A program made the translations under genes and the position numbers. A stretch of 64,000 nt of DNA, taken from positions 248,001 through 312,000 of the forward strand of contig NZ_JALKFT010000003.1 of NCBI RefSeq assembly GCF_023242945.1, in the 5' to 3' direction. Below are positions 20,969 to 29,645 of this stretch, in pieces; within the stretch, counting starts at the first letter, position 1, and every line of letters begins with the position of its first letter. The notes beneath the pieces are model-generated. The model made no database searches, was not told the DNA's origin, and saw nothing but the letters and a program-made list of their open reading frames with translations. This DNA is from Frankia umida. Lineage in GTDB: Bacteria; Actinomycetota; Actinomycetes; Frankiales; Frankiaceae.

Positions 20969-21343
20969 AGCACGCATGCGTTGACGTGTGACGGCACTGG
21001 TTGGAGACGCCGTCCGCGCCACCCACGAGCGGCCTGAGCGCCGTGCGTCGGAGTGCGGACGATCGGCCTGGGCGTGATGGGACGCCCGAGGTCGAGACGT
21101 GTTTCTCCGCGCGCCGACGTCACACGTGTGAGGACCACCTGAGCACCGGGAGGGCACAGGGTGGACCTTTTGGGGAACCGACGGACGGTTCGAGGACCGT
21201 CCGTCGGTCTCATCCCGCGTACGCCCGGCAGCGTCCAGGCCTGGGTAGGTGCGCGGCATCACCGGGAAGGCATCGCGCTTCGATGACACCGGGAGACACG
21301 GTGATCCAGGGATGGGCGGAGCCGTGCTCGAACGGTGGGCGTC
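20969..21343. other. Intergenic region after bldC, 375 bases
   Basis: Holds a 12-base palindrome TCACACGTGTGA at 21120-21131 and, further on, the hairpin listed separately. No gene with coding support is seen. Confidence 0.5.
21177..21208 (+). terminator. Hairpin downstream of bldC
   Basis: ACCGACGGACGGT, a 6-base loop TCGAGG, and the exact complement give a 13-pair perfect stem. No T run follows, so it is called a terminator from stem strength and from its position between bldC and the next gene. Confidence 0.6.
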
Positions 21344-22195
21344 GTGAGTGATGCCGCTCGGTCTACGGTGCGTTCCGCGGTGCCCGGCTTCCTGCCGAGC
21401 ACCCGGGCGTTCCGGTTCACCAACAGCTTCGCCCCCGAGCCGCTGCTCACCCTCGCGCTGCCCCGGCAGGTCGGCTTCGTCCTGCCCGGTCCGCCGGCCG
21501 GGCGGCCCGCCCTCGGTGTCGGCGATGCCAGCCGCGGGCTCTGCGGTGGCATGATCTTCGCCGTCCGGGATCTGTTCGAGGCCGGCCTGGCGCCGCCCTT
21601 GGACGTGGAACCGCCGCGTCGTGGCTCACCTCTGTACGCCTACCTGGTCCGCCGCCTGTTCGCGAGCTTCGACCTGCCCCGCGGCGTCCTGCGCTACTAC
21701 GGGCTGATGCGGGCCCCCGACGAACGTCCGGCCAGCCGCCGGTGGCCGCTGCCGGGCCAGCCGGGTGCGCCGGGTCGCCCCGGTGGGGCCGCGCGCAGCC
21801 TGCCGCGGGAGTGGCCGCGGATCCGCCTTGATCTCGACACCGGCCGGCTCGCCCCCCTCGGCATCATCACCGTCCACTCCGCCGACCCGCTCCAACTCGG
21901 CCTGAACCACCAGGTGCTTGCCTACGCCTACGAGCAGACCGGCACCATCGTGACCCTGCGCCTCTACGACCCGAACACTCCCCTGGACCGGGCGGACGAC
22001 GTCACGATGTCCTTCGACCTCGCGGCTGTCGCCGTCGGTGCCAACCCCGCCGGTCCGGCCCGATCCGTTGCTCCGGCTGCTTCGGTCGCTCCGGCCATCA
22101 GCCATACGGTCGGCATCGGTGACCGGCCGATCCGCGCGCTGTTCCACAGCCGCTACCGCTGGATGGACCCACATCCGGCTCTGGGCGGCGGGTAG
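21344..22195 (+). CDS. Conserved protein with papain-like Cys-His-Asp arrangement
   Basis: About 283 residues (GTG at 21344; GTG at 21335 is also in frame). No named family, but three motifs come in the order of a papain-like/C39-like cysteine protease: GLCGGMIFAVRDL with Cys at the start of a helix (about residue 67), LGLNHQVLAYAYE with His before a beta strand (about 188), and LYDPNTP with Asp after the next strand (about 207). Between Cys and His is a region with PLYAYLVRRLFASFDLP. The C-terminal segment RPIRALFHSRYRW may add a strand. No signal peptide or membrane segment. Not obviously in an operon. The protease reading is inference. Confidence 0.7.
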   Translation: MSDAARSTVRSAVPGFLPSTRAFRFTNSFAPEPLLTLALPRQVGFVLPGPPAGRPALGVGDASRGLCGGMIFAVRDLFEAGLAPPLDVEPPRRGSPLYAYLVRRLFASFDLPRGVLRYYGLMRAPDERPASRRWPLPGQPGAPGRPGGAARSLPREWPRIRLDLDTGRLAPLGIITVHSADPLQLGLNHQVLAYAYEQTGTIVTLRLYDPNTPLDRADDVTMSFDLAAVAVGANPAGPARSVAPAASVAPAISHTVGIGDRPIRALFHSRYRWMDPHPALGGG

Positions 22196-22329
22196 CACGA
22201 CGAATCCGTACGTGGGTTTGTCTGCTGGCCAGGCCGTCCCCTATGCTGGCAGTGCTTTACAGGATCGATCGTCAGGTGGACCCGGGCCATCAGGTGGGTT
22301 CAGAACCACCCAAGCGTCGATCACTGCCC

Positions 22330-22405
22330 GCCCCCATCGTCTAGTGGCCCAGGACGTCGCCCTTTCAAGGCGGTAGCACGGGTTCGAATCCCGTTGGGGG
22401 CACCA
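22330..22405 (+). tRNA. tRNA-Glu (anticodon TTC)
   Basis: Full cloverleaf: acceptor strand GCCCCCA pairs with TGGGGGC, the anticodon arm has loop CTTTCAA (anticodon TTC), and the T arm is GGGTTCGAATCCC. Discriminator A at 22402 and an encoded CCA at 22403-22405. It marks the left edge of the damaged accessory stretch to about 27.0 kb. I searched by eye for a second copy of its 3' end as an attachment site and found none. Confidence 0.97.
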
Positions 22406-22670
22406 TCCGTATTTGTGTAGCTACTGAAGGTAGCTGATCGAGATACCTTCGACCAGCACCGATAGCGATAGCCGATTCGTTCGGTTACCCCAAGCTCGCA
22501 GCAGGCCCGTGCTGTTTGTTCGTTATGCGCGATTTTCGCTGCATGGGTTCGTTTCCTGGGTGCGGAGTTCCAGGACCGCCTGGTAGGGCCACGGGGTAGA
22601 CGCTGCGTAGCGGAGGGTGTCCCTACCGGCTCGCCGCAGCCACTCGCGCCCTCGTGTGCAGGGCCGCTAG
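22406..22670. other. Post-tRNA intergenic stretch
   Basis: Immediately after tRNA-Glu, less GC-rich than the average. It contains an imperfect inverted pair GAAGGTA/TACCTTC near 22424-22454. No gene is seen. Confidence 0.5.
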
Positions 22671-22883
22671 ATGATATTGCCTGCCTGTGGACGCGTCGCG
22701 CACCGGTTCGATCCGGAGCTCGCTGTCCGGATCATCTGCTGGTTCCCGGCTGACGACCATGTCGTGCTCGCCTTGATCGGTTTCGGCAAGAAGGCGGTCG
22801 GCGACGTGTTCCACGCCAGCGCCGCCACCCGTGGCGAAGCGCTCGTCGACGCCTGGCTACGCCAGCAGGGAGGCACCCCGTGA
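22671..22883 (+). pseudogene. RelE/ParE-like toxin fragment
   Basis: 70 residues. The C-terminal style matches RelE/Gp49-like toxins of actinomycetes: VRIICWFPADDHVVLALIGFGKKAVGDVFHASAATRGEALVDAWL-type strand, Lys-rich turn, then helix. Such toxins are usually near 110 residues, and an in-frame stop lies right before the ATG, so an N-terminal third appears lost. The stop overlaps the next gene's GTG (GTGA), the usual toxin-antitoxin coupling. A genuinely short gene cannot be excluded. Confidence 0.5.
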
Positions 22884-23058
22884 CCGACAACAACACGACC
22901 GACGGCGACATCACCTTCATCCGCGGCAACGACCGTATCCGTCAGCTCGCCCAGAGATCCGACATCGCCGGTGAGGTCGCCCAGATCCGGGCCGACATGG
23001 CCGACGCCGACCGCACCCACGCGATGGGCTTGGCCGCGCGTTGCGCCAGGCCTCACTA
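22880..23058 (+). pseudogene. Antitoxin-like N-terminal fragment
   Basis: Starts with GTG overlapping the toxin-like stop. About 58 residues look authentic (TFIRGNDRIRQLAQRSDI, then EVAQIRADMADADRTHAMGLAA). After that the reading frame runs into the tail of the convergent GntR gene, so the C-terminus of the antitoxin, normally an HTH in this pair type, is missing. It was probably cut when the GntR/leuA block arrived. Family identity is inferred from the pair arrangement more than from sequence. Confidence 0.4.
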
Positions 23059-23059
23059 C

Positions 23060-23755
23060 TCACGTCCTCGGTGCTCGGAGCAGGGCCAGAGTCTGCTCGA
23101 GTTCGGCTCGCAGGATCTCGCTGGCTCGCTCGCCATCTCCGACAACCACGGCGTCGACGAGGGCGGCATGCGCCGCGTCGCCGTGGTTGACGTCGGCGGC
23201 GCGGAGACCCAGCAACTCAACCAGTTCGATGAGCCCTCGGCGCAGAGTGGGAACGAACTCCGTGAACAGCCCGTCGAGCACCGGGTTGCGTGCGGCTGCG
23301 ACAACGGCCACGTGCAGGGCGATGTCGGCATCGACGAAGGCCTCGTCGCTGCCGGTCGCCGCCTCCCGTCTTCGGTCGAGAGCTTCTCGCAAGGAGTTCA
23401 TCTCCAGGTCGGTGCGCCGCTGCGCGGCCAGCCGCACCGCCTGTACCTCCATGAGCATCCGCACCTCGTAGATGTCCGCCACCGCGGCGCGGCGCAGCAC
23501 TTCTCGCCAGTCCTGTGTCGGCTCCATAGCGATGACGAACACGCCGGCTCCCTGTCGGGACTGCACCAGACCCGCTCCGGAGAGTGCGCGCAGCGCCTCG
23601 CGAACGGTGGAGCGTCCGACTCCAAGGGTCGCCGCAAGCGTGGTCTCCCCAGGCAGTCGGGTACCGACGGGCCACTCGCCGCTGGTGATCTGTTCACGTA
23701 GGCGCCGTGTCGCCTGGTCAACCAGCGACGTTGGACGCAACACGCCAAGAGCCAT
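23060..23755 (-). CDS. GntR/FadR-type transcriptional regulator
   Basis: 231 residues. The winged helix lies at about 10-75 (QATRRLREQITSGEWPVGTRLPGETTLAATLGVGRSTVREALRAL-type layout, ending SRQGAGVFV). The C-terminal FCD helical domain follows with metal-ligand style residues D-x-x-x-H (DADIALHVAVVAAARNP) and a late His (HAALVDAVVVGD). It is divergent from the leuA pseudogene, with 177 bases between the starts, so it may once have controlled it. The gene itself appears intact. Confidence 0.93.
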   Translation of the reverse strand: MALGVLRPTSLVDQATRRLREQITSGEWPVGTRLPGETTLAATLGVGRSTVREALRALSGAGLVQSRQGAGVFVIAMEPTQDWREVLRRAAVADIYEVRMLMEVQAVRLAAQRRTDLEMNSLREALDRRREAATGSDEAFVDADIALHVAVVAAARNPVLDGLFTEFVPTLRRGLIELVELLGLRAADVNHGDAAHAALVDAVVVGDGERASEILRAELEQTLALLRAPRT

Positions 23756-23932
23756 CGAATCCCACAGGTTGTCGGAGGAGCTGAGGTGTGGGATATGCTA
23801 CTACCGTGACGCCGGGCGTGTGGCTGCTTCTTCTCCGCCGCGGCGGAGCCTGACGCGACCGGCGCCCCGCCGCGGTGGAGTGTCGTGCCGCCGGTCGACC
23901 ATGTAGGACCGAGCCCGAAAGGCCGCCACTCC

Positions 23933-25510
23933 ATGTCCGATCACGCGACCATGGCGCATTCTGCGGCGGCACAGGCCGACGCTTCACCAGCCCCCGCCTC
24001 CCTCGCCACTATGATCAGCTTTCCCACACTGATCCGCCCCCAGGGCACGGTGCCGGCACACGCGCCGAGGTGGAACCCGCAGCGCCCCAACTCCATGCCC
24101 AACCAGCGGTACAAGCCCATCCACGAACGAGTGGAGCTGCCAGGAATCGACCCATCCAGTCGGACCTGGCCGATGCGCCGTGTCGACACCGCACCGCTGT
24201 GGGTTCGTCGCGACGGCACCGGTATGGCGGCAGGTCGTCCTCGGCCGTGACCGTGCGGACCTGCTGGCGCTGGCACGTGACGCCGCGGGGCACATGGCCC
24301 GGCTCGCCGAGGTTCCGGGCTGCCCGGATGTCCGCTTCCAGTTCTCCCCCGAGGTCTTCAACGCGACCGAGCCTGACTTCGCGCTGGAGATCTGTAACAC
24401 TCTGACCGCACTGTGGGATGCCTGTCCGCAACGACCGGTCATCCACAATCTGCCGGCGACGGTCGAGATCTCCACCCCGAACATCTACGCGGACCAGATC
24501 GAGTACATGCACCGCGGTCTGGACCGCCGGGAGTCGGTGATCCTGTCCGTCCACCCGCACAACGACCGCGGCACCGGTGTCGCGTGCGCGGAGCTGGCGT
24601 TGCTCGCCGGCGCGCAGCGGGTCGAAGGCTGCCTGTTTGGAAACGGTGAGCGCACCGGCAACGTCGACCTGGTCACCCTTGCCCTCAACCTTTACTCCCA
24701 GGGCGTCAACCCGATGATCGACTTCTCGGACATCGATGTTGTCCGGGAGACCGTCGAGCATTGCAACCGGATGCCGGTCCACCCACGCCATCCCTACGGT
24801 GGCGAGCTGGCCTACACCGCTTTCTCCGGAACCCACCAGGACGCGATCAGCAAGGGGCTGGCACATCACAGGCCCGCGCCGCCGAGCTCTCGGTGCCGAC
24901 GGACCGGGCTCCGTGGGCTGTTCCGTACCTGCCGATCGACCCGGCGGACGTCGGGCGTACCTACGAGGCACTGATCCGCGTGAACAGCCAGTCCGGCAAA
25001 GGTGGCATCGCCCACCTGCTGAACCTGCACTACGGCCTGGAACTTCCCAGGAGCCTGCAGGTCGACTTCGCCCAGGCCGCGCAGCAGACCGCGGATCGCG
25101 ACGGCAGGGAGCTCGCGCCCAAGGAGTTGTGGGAGATGTTCCAGACTCGCTACCTGGCTCCGGTGTATGACGGGCCGGTCGTTCTGTCCGCCTGGCGGAC
25201 CATCGAGGTGGCTGCGGGTGAACACGAGTTCGTTGCCGAGCTGTCACTCTCCGGCAATGAGACGCAGGCCAGAGGGACCGGCAACGGTCCGCTCGCGGCG
25301 CTGACAGCGATGCTCGCCGGAATCGGTATCGAGGCGGAAATCGTCGCCTACAGCGAACATGCTGTGGACCGTGCCGGGACCAGTCTCGCGACGGCCTACG
25401 TCCAGATCAGCCAGGACGGAACGGAAAGCTGGGGCGTTGGGCAGGACACCTCCGTGCTCACCGCCTCGATCCACGCCGTCATCGCCGCGGTCAACCGCCC
25501 GCCGCGATAG
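23933..25510 (+). pseudogene. leuA: 2-isopropylmalate synthase (leuA paralogue), internally deleted and frameshifted
   Basis: LeuA condenses acetyl-CoA with 2-oxoisovalerate. Three pieces in three frames remain. Piece one (from ATG 23933) is the N-terminus: NSMPNQRYKPIHERVELPG, RTWPMRRVDTAPLW. About 110 codons that should carry the catalytic DLRDGNQAL motif are deleted near 24220. Piece two runs VVLGRDRADLLALARDAAG to HPHNDRGTG (metal-binding HxH) and GNGERTGNVDLV. A frameshift at about 24870 leads to piece three, WAVPYLPIDPADVGRTYEA to the regulatory domain and a normal stop at 25510. It cannot be functional. Homocitrate-type or leucine-related side roles of such paralogues exist in natural-product clusters. 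Confidence 0.85.
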
Positions 25511-25644
25511 CCGGACTGCGATAGCCAGCCCCTGTCTCTGGGGGCCGGCCATCGCCATGTGCAGGACCTGCTGACAGCCCGCGGGGCCGGGCATGGAGCC
25601 ACCAACGGCGGCGCTCAGCCCGGGCCGGCGCAGTCCCAGCTCGG

Positions 25645-25926
25645 CGGACTGTTACCTTGAGTAGTTATCTGGTTTTGCAATACGCCGTCGTCCACCAGGC
25701 CCCGTACCAGCCCATAGGCAGTGCGCGCCTTGATGGATCCGGTGATGTTGTAGCTTTCCAGCTTTAGATCTATCCGACGAGGCTGCCCTTGGACAGAGAT
25801 CTCAATGGGCTTGATTGGAGTGGTCCCAGCAGGGTTTCGAATCGATCCAGCAGATACCCAAAATGCTCTAAAGTCTGGCCAGGCATTTGCGTTCTGCTCC
25901 CATCTTTCCGGAAGTCTGGGCAGTGA
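25645..25926 (-). pseudogene. PLP-dependent cysteine-synthase/SbnA-type N-terminal remnant
   Basis: No open frame of normal size exists, but one frame reads continuously from LPERWEQNANAWPDF through NPAGTTPIKPIEISV, then KLESYNITGSIKARTAYGLV. This is the N-terminus of cysteine-synthase-like enzymes of the SbnA type, with the PLP lysine in GSIKxRTA. It breaks off after GVLQNQ where it meets the leuA remnant, so two-thirds of the enzyme is gone. Local GC is lower than in the neighbours. SbnA-type enzymes make 2,3-diaminopropionate precursors, so this may be a leftover of a natural-product cluster. Confidence 0.7.
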
Positions 25927-25938
25927 ATTTGACGGGGG

Positions 25939-26287
25939 CTACCGGCCTTCTTTCAGTGGGGCCGCATAGACAATCCAGTTATCGTGCCGGTGTGGATAGG
26001 GTCGGAAGTCCCCATGCGGCGGGTCGTCCCGTGAGACCCGTCGGAGATCGAGAATTTTCCAGTCCGTGAACAGTGCCGCCATCTCATCCTCGGTGTAGTA
26101 TCGGAAAAAAGTGTCCCGGTAGGCGAAGGTGTGCTCCGCGATTTGCTACGCCTTCGCCGTAGGTGCCGTCCTCGATGGTGAAGGCGTTGGCGATAAACAG
26201 GCCGCCTGCACGGAGCAGGCGGCGCGCTTCGGCTACCAGGTCGGCCGGGTCCGCGACCTGACCGAAGACGACGGCCATTCGGATCAC
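25939..26287 (-). pseudogene. Class I SAM-dependent methyltransferase, truncated and frameshifted
   Basis: The C-terminal part of a methyltransferase in two frames. Frame one: RMAVVFGQVADPADLVAEA, LLRAGGLFIANAFTIEDG (motif of the post-SAM strand). A single-base shift near 26145 moves to frame two: EHTFAYRDTFFRYYTEDEM, FTDWKILDLRRVSRDDPP, RHDNWIVYAAPLK and stop at 25939. The SAM-binding N-terminal half is missing. It lies just downstream of the IS3 remnant on the same strand and upstream of the PLP-synthase remnant, so the three look like relics of one lost cluster. Confidence 0.75.
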
Positions 26288-26632
26288 TAACGCTGTGTCT
26301 CAGAGCGATCAACGCCGTCACGGCAGAATCTGACCCGATCTCGAAGACCTTAAATTAGAAGTCGCCGTCCTCCACAGCCACATTCGCCGCCGTCGTCTTC
26401 GTCCTCCGCCCAATGAGCCGGCGGTAAGCATTTCGACACGTCATCGGTGGTCCGCTTCCGCTCGCCTTCCTGACTCACACCTGACGCGCTGACAGCGCGC
26501 CTTTTCCGCGACGCTCACCACCCCGGCTCTTGACCGGCGCAGCTCGCGGTGGTTTGCGGCCTCCTCCTGCAAGGCGGCCACGGAGGGGCCAATCCTCCAT
26601 CTCCCATACAGCACCATTCCGCACTGCCGGGT
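26288..26632. other. Debris between methyltransferase remnant and IS3 orfA
   Basis: 345 bases without a credible gene. The expected IS3 orfB should lie here, but none of the three minus-strand frames shows a DDE integrase. It probably marks a deletion endpoint. Confidence 0.55.
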
Positions 26633-26938
26633 CTACCAGACCGGCGCCACCTCACGTTCGTGACACACGAAGGCGGTCGCTTTTGAGAGGAACTCGCGCT
26701 CCATCCGGAGTTCCCGGTTCCCTTTCTCCAGCTCGCGGAGCCGGGCCCGTTCGGACATCGACAGCGGTTCTTCCTCGTTTTGGTGCGCCCGCCGCCAGGT
26801 CGCGACCCAGCTCCCCAGTATTCCCTCGTTGATACCGAGATCCTTCGCGACCGCCGAGGTGGGGCGGCCCGAATCGATGACGAGTTTCACTGCCTCGTCC
26901 TTGTACTCGGGCGTGAACCGCCTCCGCGACTGACTCAT
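26633..26938 (-). mobile_element. IS3-family transposase OrfA, without OrfB
   Basis: 101 residues from ATG 26938 (MSQSRRRFTPEYKDEAVKLV). This is the helix-turn-helix OrfA of IS3-type elements (PTSAVAKDLGINEGILGSWV, then a leucine-zipper-like ELEKGNRELRMEREFLSKA). The normal frameshift into OrfB at the 3' end has nothing to lead into, and no terminal inverted repeats could be paired, so it is a solo remnant that cannot transpose by itself. Confidence 0.85.
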
Positions 26939-27072
26939 TGATCTCCTCCGCTCGCGGATCAATTATCCCTCATATGGATCACTGTCCGAAGAACGGGGAC
27001 CACCTCAGCCAACGTGCGTGCGCCCCGCACGTTACGGACCGGCCGGCTTTCATGCAGGGCGGCTCCGGGTGG

Positions 27073-27633
27073 TCAGCCGTGGTGGAAGCCGGTGCCGGTG
27101 CGGTCGAGCGGGTCGGGGTCGAGGTCGAGGTGGGTGGCGCGGAGGTGGTCCCAGGCGGCGAGGCGGGTGAAGTCGGGTGGGTCGAGTGGCTGCTGGACGT
27201 CGCTGAGGAACGGGTTGGGCAGGAAGACTGTCGTCATCTGCTCGCCGATGCCGTTGATCATGCGGAAGGCCCAGCTCATCGGGATGCCGCCCGGGTCGAG
27301 GCGGCGGTAGAGCTCGGCGCGGGCGCAGCGGCGGGCCCGGCCGAGTTCGGGGCCGCTGGCGGTGTGCTCGCCGATGCACAGGTGGAAGTGCCAGCGGCCC
27401 AGGTCGATGGTGGCGTAGCCGTCGTACATCGAGATCCGTCGGGCCGGCTGCTCGGTGGTGATCTCCCAGGCGGCGCCCTGGACGAGGACCCCGAAGCTGA
27501 TATGGGCCCACTGTTCGGTGAACAGATAGGTGAGGATGTCGAGCAGGGTGTGCTCGTCGGTGGGCAGCTCGAACAGGTGCAGGGTGCCGGTGCCGAACTC
27601 CTCGACGGTCCGGTAGCCGGCCGCGGTGGTCAT
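27073..27633 (-). CDS. Conserved small protein, last gene of the cobalamin-riboswitch operon
   Basis: 186 residues from ATG 27633. Its ATGA overlap with the stop of the ATPase-FhuF gene shows tight coupling. Visible features: YRTVEEFGTGTLHLFELPTDEHTL, ISFGVLVQGAAWEITTEQPARRI, then YATIDLGRWHFHLCIGEH (H-x-H in a strand) and AELYRRLDPGGIPMSWAFRMING. No signal peptide or transmembrane helix. It resembles actinobacterial hypothetical proteins that I cannot name securely (DUF7676-like is a weak memory). The conserved WHFHLCIGEH could bind a metal or cofactor. Role probably linked to the corrinoid/iron chemistry of the fusion protein. Confidence 0.72.
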   Translation of the reverse strand: MTTAAGYRTVEEFGTGTLHLFELPTDEHTLLDILTYLFTEQWAHISFGVLVQGAAWEITTEQPARRISMYDGYATIDLGRWHFHLCIGEHTASGPELGRARRCARAELYRRLDPGGIPMSWAFRMINGIGEQMTTVFLPNPFLSDVQQPLDPPDFTRLAAWDHLRATHLDLDPDPLDRTGTGFHHG

Positions 27634-29645
27634 GGTTTCTCCGTTCGCTGTCGCCCGCCGCGAGGGTGCCCGGCGGCGGGTGCGTGGGTCAGTGGGCAGT
27701 CCGCGCAGGTGCCGCCGGTCGGGGTGCGGTAGTAGAGGCAGCAGCTTCGGCGCAGGAAGGTGGTCAGGTCCGGGGTGCCGTCGGCATGGTGGCGGTAGTG
27801 GGCGGCGCCGGACAGCGGCGGTGTGGCGAGGACGGTGTCGACGAGTCGACCGAGCCGGCGGGCCCGGTCGCGGACCTCGCTGGGGGTCTGCTGTGGCCCG
27901 TCGTGGGTATGGGTCGTGATCTCGCGGTCGAGGATGCGGGTGGCGCCGACGAGCGCGGAGGCGGCGTTGCCCCAGAGCAGGCCGGGGGCGATGCGGGTCT
28001 CGGTGCGCAGCGCGGCGGCCAGGGGGCGCAGGTGGCCGTCGATGACCGCCGCGATCAGCAGCCTGGCGGCGGTGGCGAGATCGTCCGGGTCGGTGGGGGA
28101 CCAGCCGTCGGGGTCGGTGAGCAGCAGGCGGATGGGTGAACTGGTCACCGAGATGATTCCGAGCCGGTCGGCGGGCAGACCGGGGACGGTGCCACCACGT
28201 TCCCAGCAGCCGAGGGCGATCGACCACAGCCGGGCCGCGTAGCCGAGGAACAGGGTGGACGCGGCGACGCGCCGCTCGACGGTGCCCAGTCGTCCACCGA
28301 GCTCGTCGACGGCGGCGGCGAGGGGACCGCCGGGCCGGTACAACCCGTCGACCGGCGCCGACAGCGCACCACCTTCAGCCATGGCGCCCGAGGGGGTTGG
28401 GCCAGAGGGGGCCGGGGCGTGCGATGTGGCTGGTCGGGCCGGGGCCGTGAGCTCGACGGCGAAGTAGGGGCCGACGTCGGCCAGGCCCGCGAGGGTCGCC
28501 GTGGTGTGTGCAGGGTCGGCGTGGCGGGTGGACCAGCCGCTGTCGGGCCGTGCCGCGGTGTGGGAACGGATCCAGCGCAGCGCGGCCGGCAGGTCCGGCA
28601 ACGAGGTGGTCAGGCCGTCGGCGGCGCCGTGGAACCCGGCGGGTGCCGCGATCGGGGCGATCTCCAGGTCGACGGGGCCGGTGGCGGTGATCTGCCATCC
28701 CTCGCGGCGCAGGGCGCGTTCGAGGGCGCCGACCATCGCGGTCGGCTCGGCCACCCGGTCGGGCCGTACCCGGGCGGTGCCGACGATCGGGGGGCGGGGG
28801 ACGAAGGCGGCGGTGATCGGGTCGAAGTGGAGTTCGTCGCTGTCGAAGGTGGCGGCGATGCGGCCGTCGAGGATCAGTTCCTCGGGGCTCCCGGTGTGCA
28901 GCGTGCCGCCTGCGTCGAGCAGCCAGGTGGCGTCGGCGACGCGCAGGGCGAGTTCGAGGTCGTGGGTGGAGACGACGACGGCGAGGTCGCGGTCGCGGGC
29001 GAGTCGCCGTAGCAGTGCGGTCAGCGCCACCCGGGACGGTGCGTCGAGGAAGGCCGACGGCTCGTCGAGCAGGATCACCGACGGCTGCTGGGCGAGGGCG
29101 CGGGCGACGAACAGCCGTTGGCGTTCACCGTCGGACAGTTCGTCGAGGAGCCGGTCGGCGAGGGGCCTCGCGCCGACGGCGGTGATCGCCCAGTCGATGG
29201 TCTCCCGGTCGTGGTCGGTGAGCCGGCCGGTGAGGTCGGTGTGCGGGTGGCGGCCGAGGGCGACGAGGTCGCGGCCGCGGGCCAGGGGGATGTCGACCCG
29301 GTCGGTGAGCACGACGCCGATGCGGCGGGCCCGCTCCCGCGGGGTCAGGGCGGTGAGGTCCGCGCGGTCGAGGGTGATCCGGCCGGCCAGCGGTGGTTGC
29401 AGGCCGGCGAGGGTGCGCAGCAGGGTGGATTTGCCGGTGCCGTTCGGGCCGAGCAGGACGGTGAGCTCGCCGCGGCGGGCGAGCGCGGTCAGGCCGGTCA
29501 GCACGGCGGTGCGCCGTCGGCCGTGCCGGTAGCCGATGGTCAGACCGACCAGCCGCAGCCCGCCGGTCGTCGCCGGGTTGGCCAGGCCGGCGGGGTCGGT
29601 GGGGTCGATCGGGTCGGCCGGGTCGGGACGCTCGACGTCGGCCAT
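27630..29645 (-). CDS. ABC transporter ATPase fused to a FhuF-like [2Fe-2S] domain
   Basis: 671 residues in two halves. About 28-265 is a FecE/BtuD-type ATPase: LLGPNGTGKST (Walker A), LSDGERQR (signature), VILLDEPSAFLD (Walker B) and STHDLELALRVAD. About 300-660 resembles FhuF ferric-siderophore reductases; near residue 635 the exact ligand pattern CC-x10-C-x2-C appears (CCLYYRTPTGGTCADCPL). FhuF proteins reduce imported chelates so that the metal is freed. Here both activities are on one polypeptide, in an operon headed by a cobalamin riboswitch. ATG 29645 overlaps the permease stop (ATGA) and its stop overlaps the next ATG. No sign of frameshift; the fusion looks native. Confidence 0.9.
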   Translation of the reverse strand: MADVERPDPADPIDPTDPAGLANPATTGGLRLVGLTIGYRHGRRRTAVLTGLTALARRGELTVLLGPNGTGKSTLLRTLAGLQPPLAGRITLDRADLTALTPRERARRIGVVLTDRVDIPLARGRDLVALGRHPHTDLTGRLTDHDRETIDWAITAVGARPLADRLLDELSDGERQRLFVARALAQQPSVILLDEPSAFLDAPSRVALTALLRRLARDRDLAVVVSTHDLELALRVADATWLLDAGGTLHTGSPEELILDGRIAATFDSDELHFDPITAAFVPRPPIVGTARVRPDRVAEPTAMVGALERALRREGWQITATGPVDLEIAPIAAPAGFHGAADGLTTSLPDLPAALRWIRSHTAARPDSGWSTRHADPAHTTATLAGLADVGPYFAVELTAPARPATSHAPAPSGPTPSGAMAEGGALSAPVDGLYRPGGPLAAAVDELGGRLGTVERRVAASTLFLGYAARLWSIALGCWERGGTVPGLPADRLGIISVTSSPIRLLLTDPDGWSPTDPDDLATAARLLIAAVIDGHLRPLAAALRTETRIAPGLLWGNAASALVGATRILDREITTHTHDGPQQTPSEVRDRARRLGRLVDTVLATPPLSGAAHYRHHADGTPDLTTFLRRSCCLYYRTPTGGTCADCPLTHAPAAGHPRGGRQRTEKP

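Noticed and set aside
26300..26632. IS3 orfB downstream of the OrfA remnant
   Set aside because: Translating the minus strand gave stops and no DDE motif, so the element is not intact.
22380..27003. Integrative-element attachment site of the tRNA-Glu 3' end
   Set aside because: I looked for a second copy of the tRNA 3' segment to about 27 kb and found none, and no integrase gene is present.
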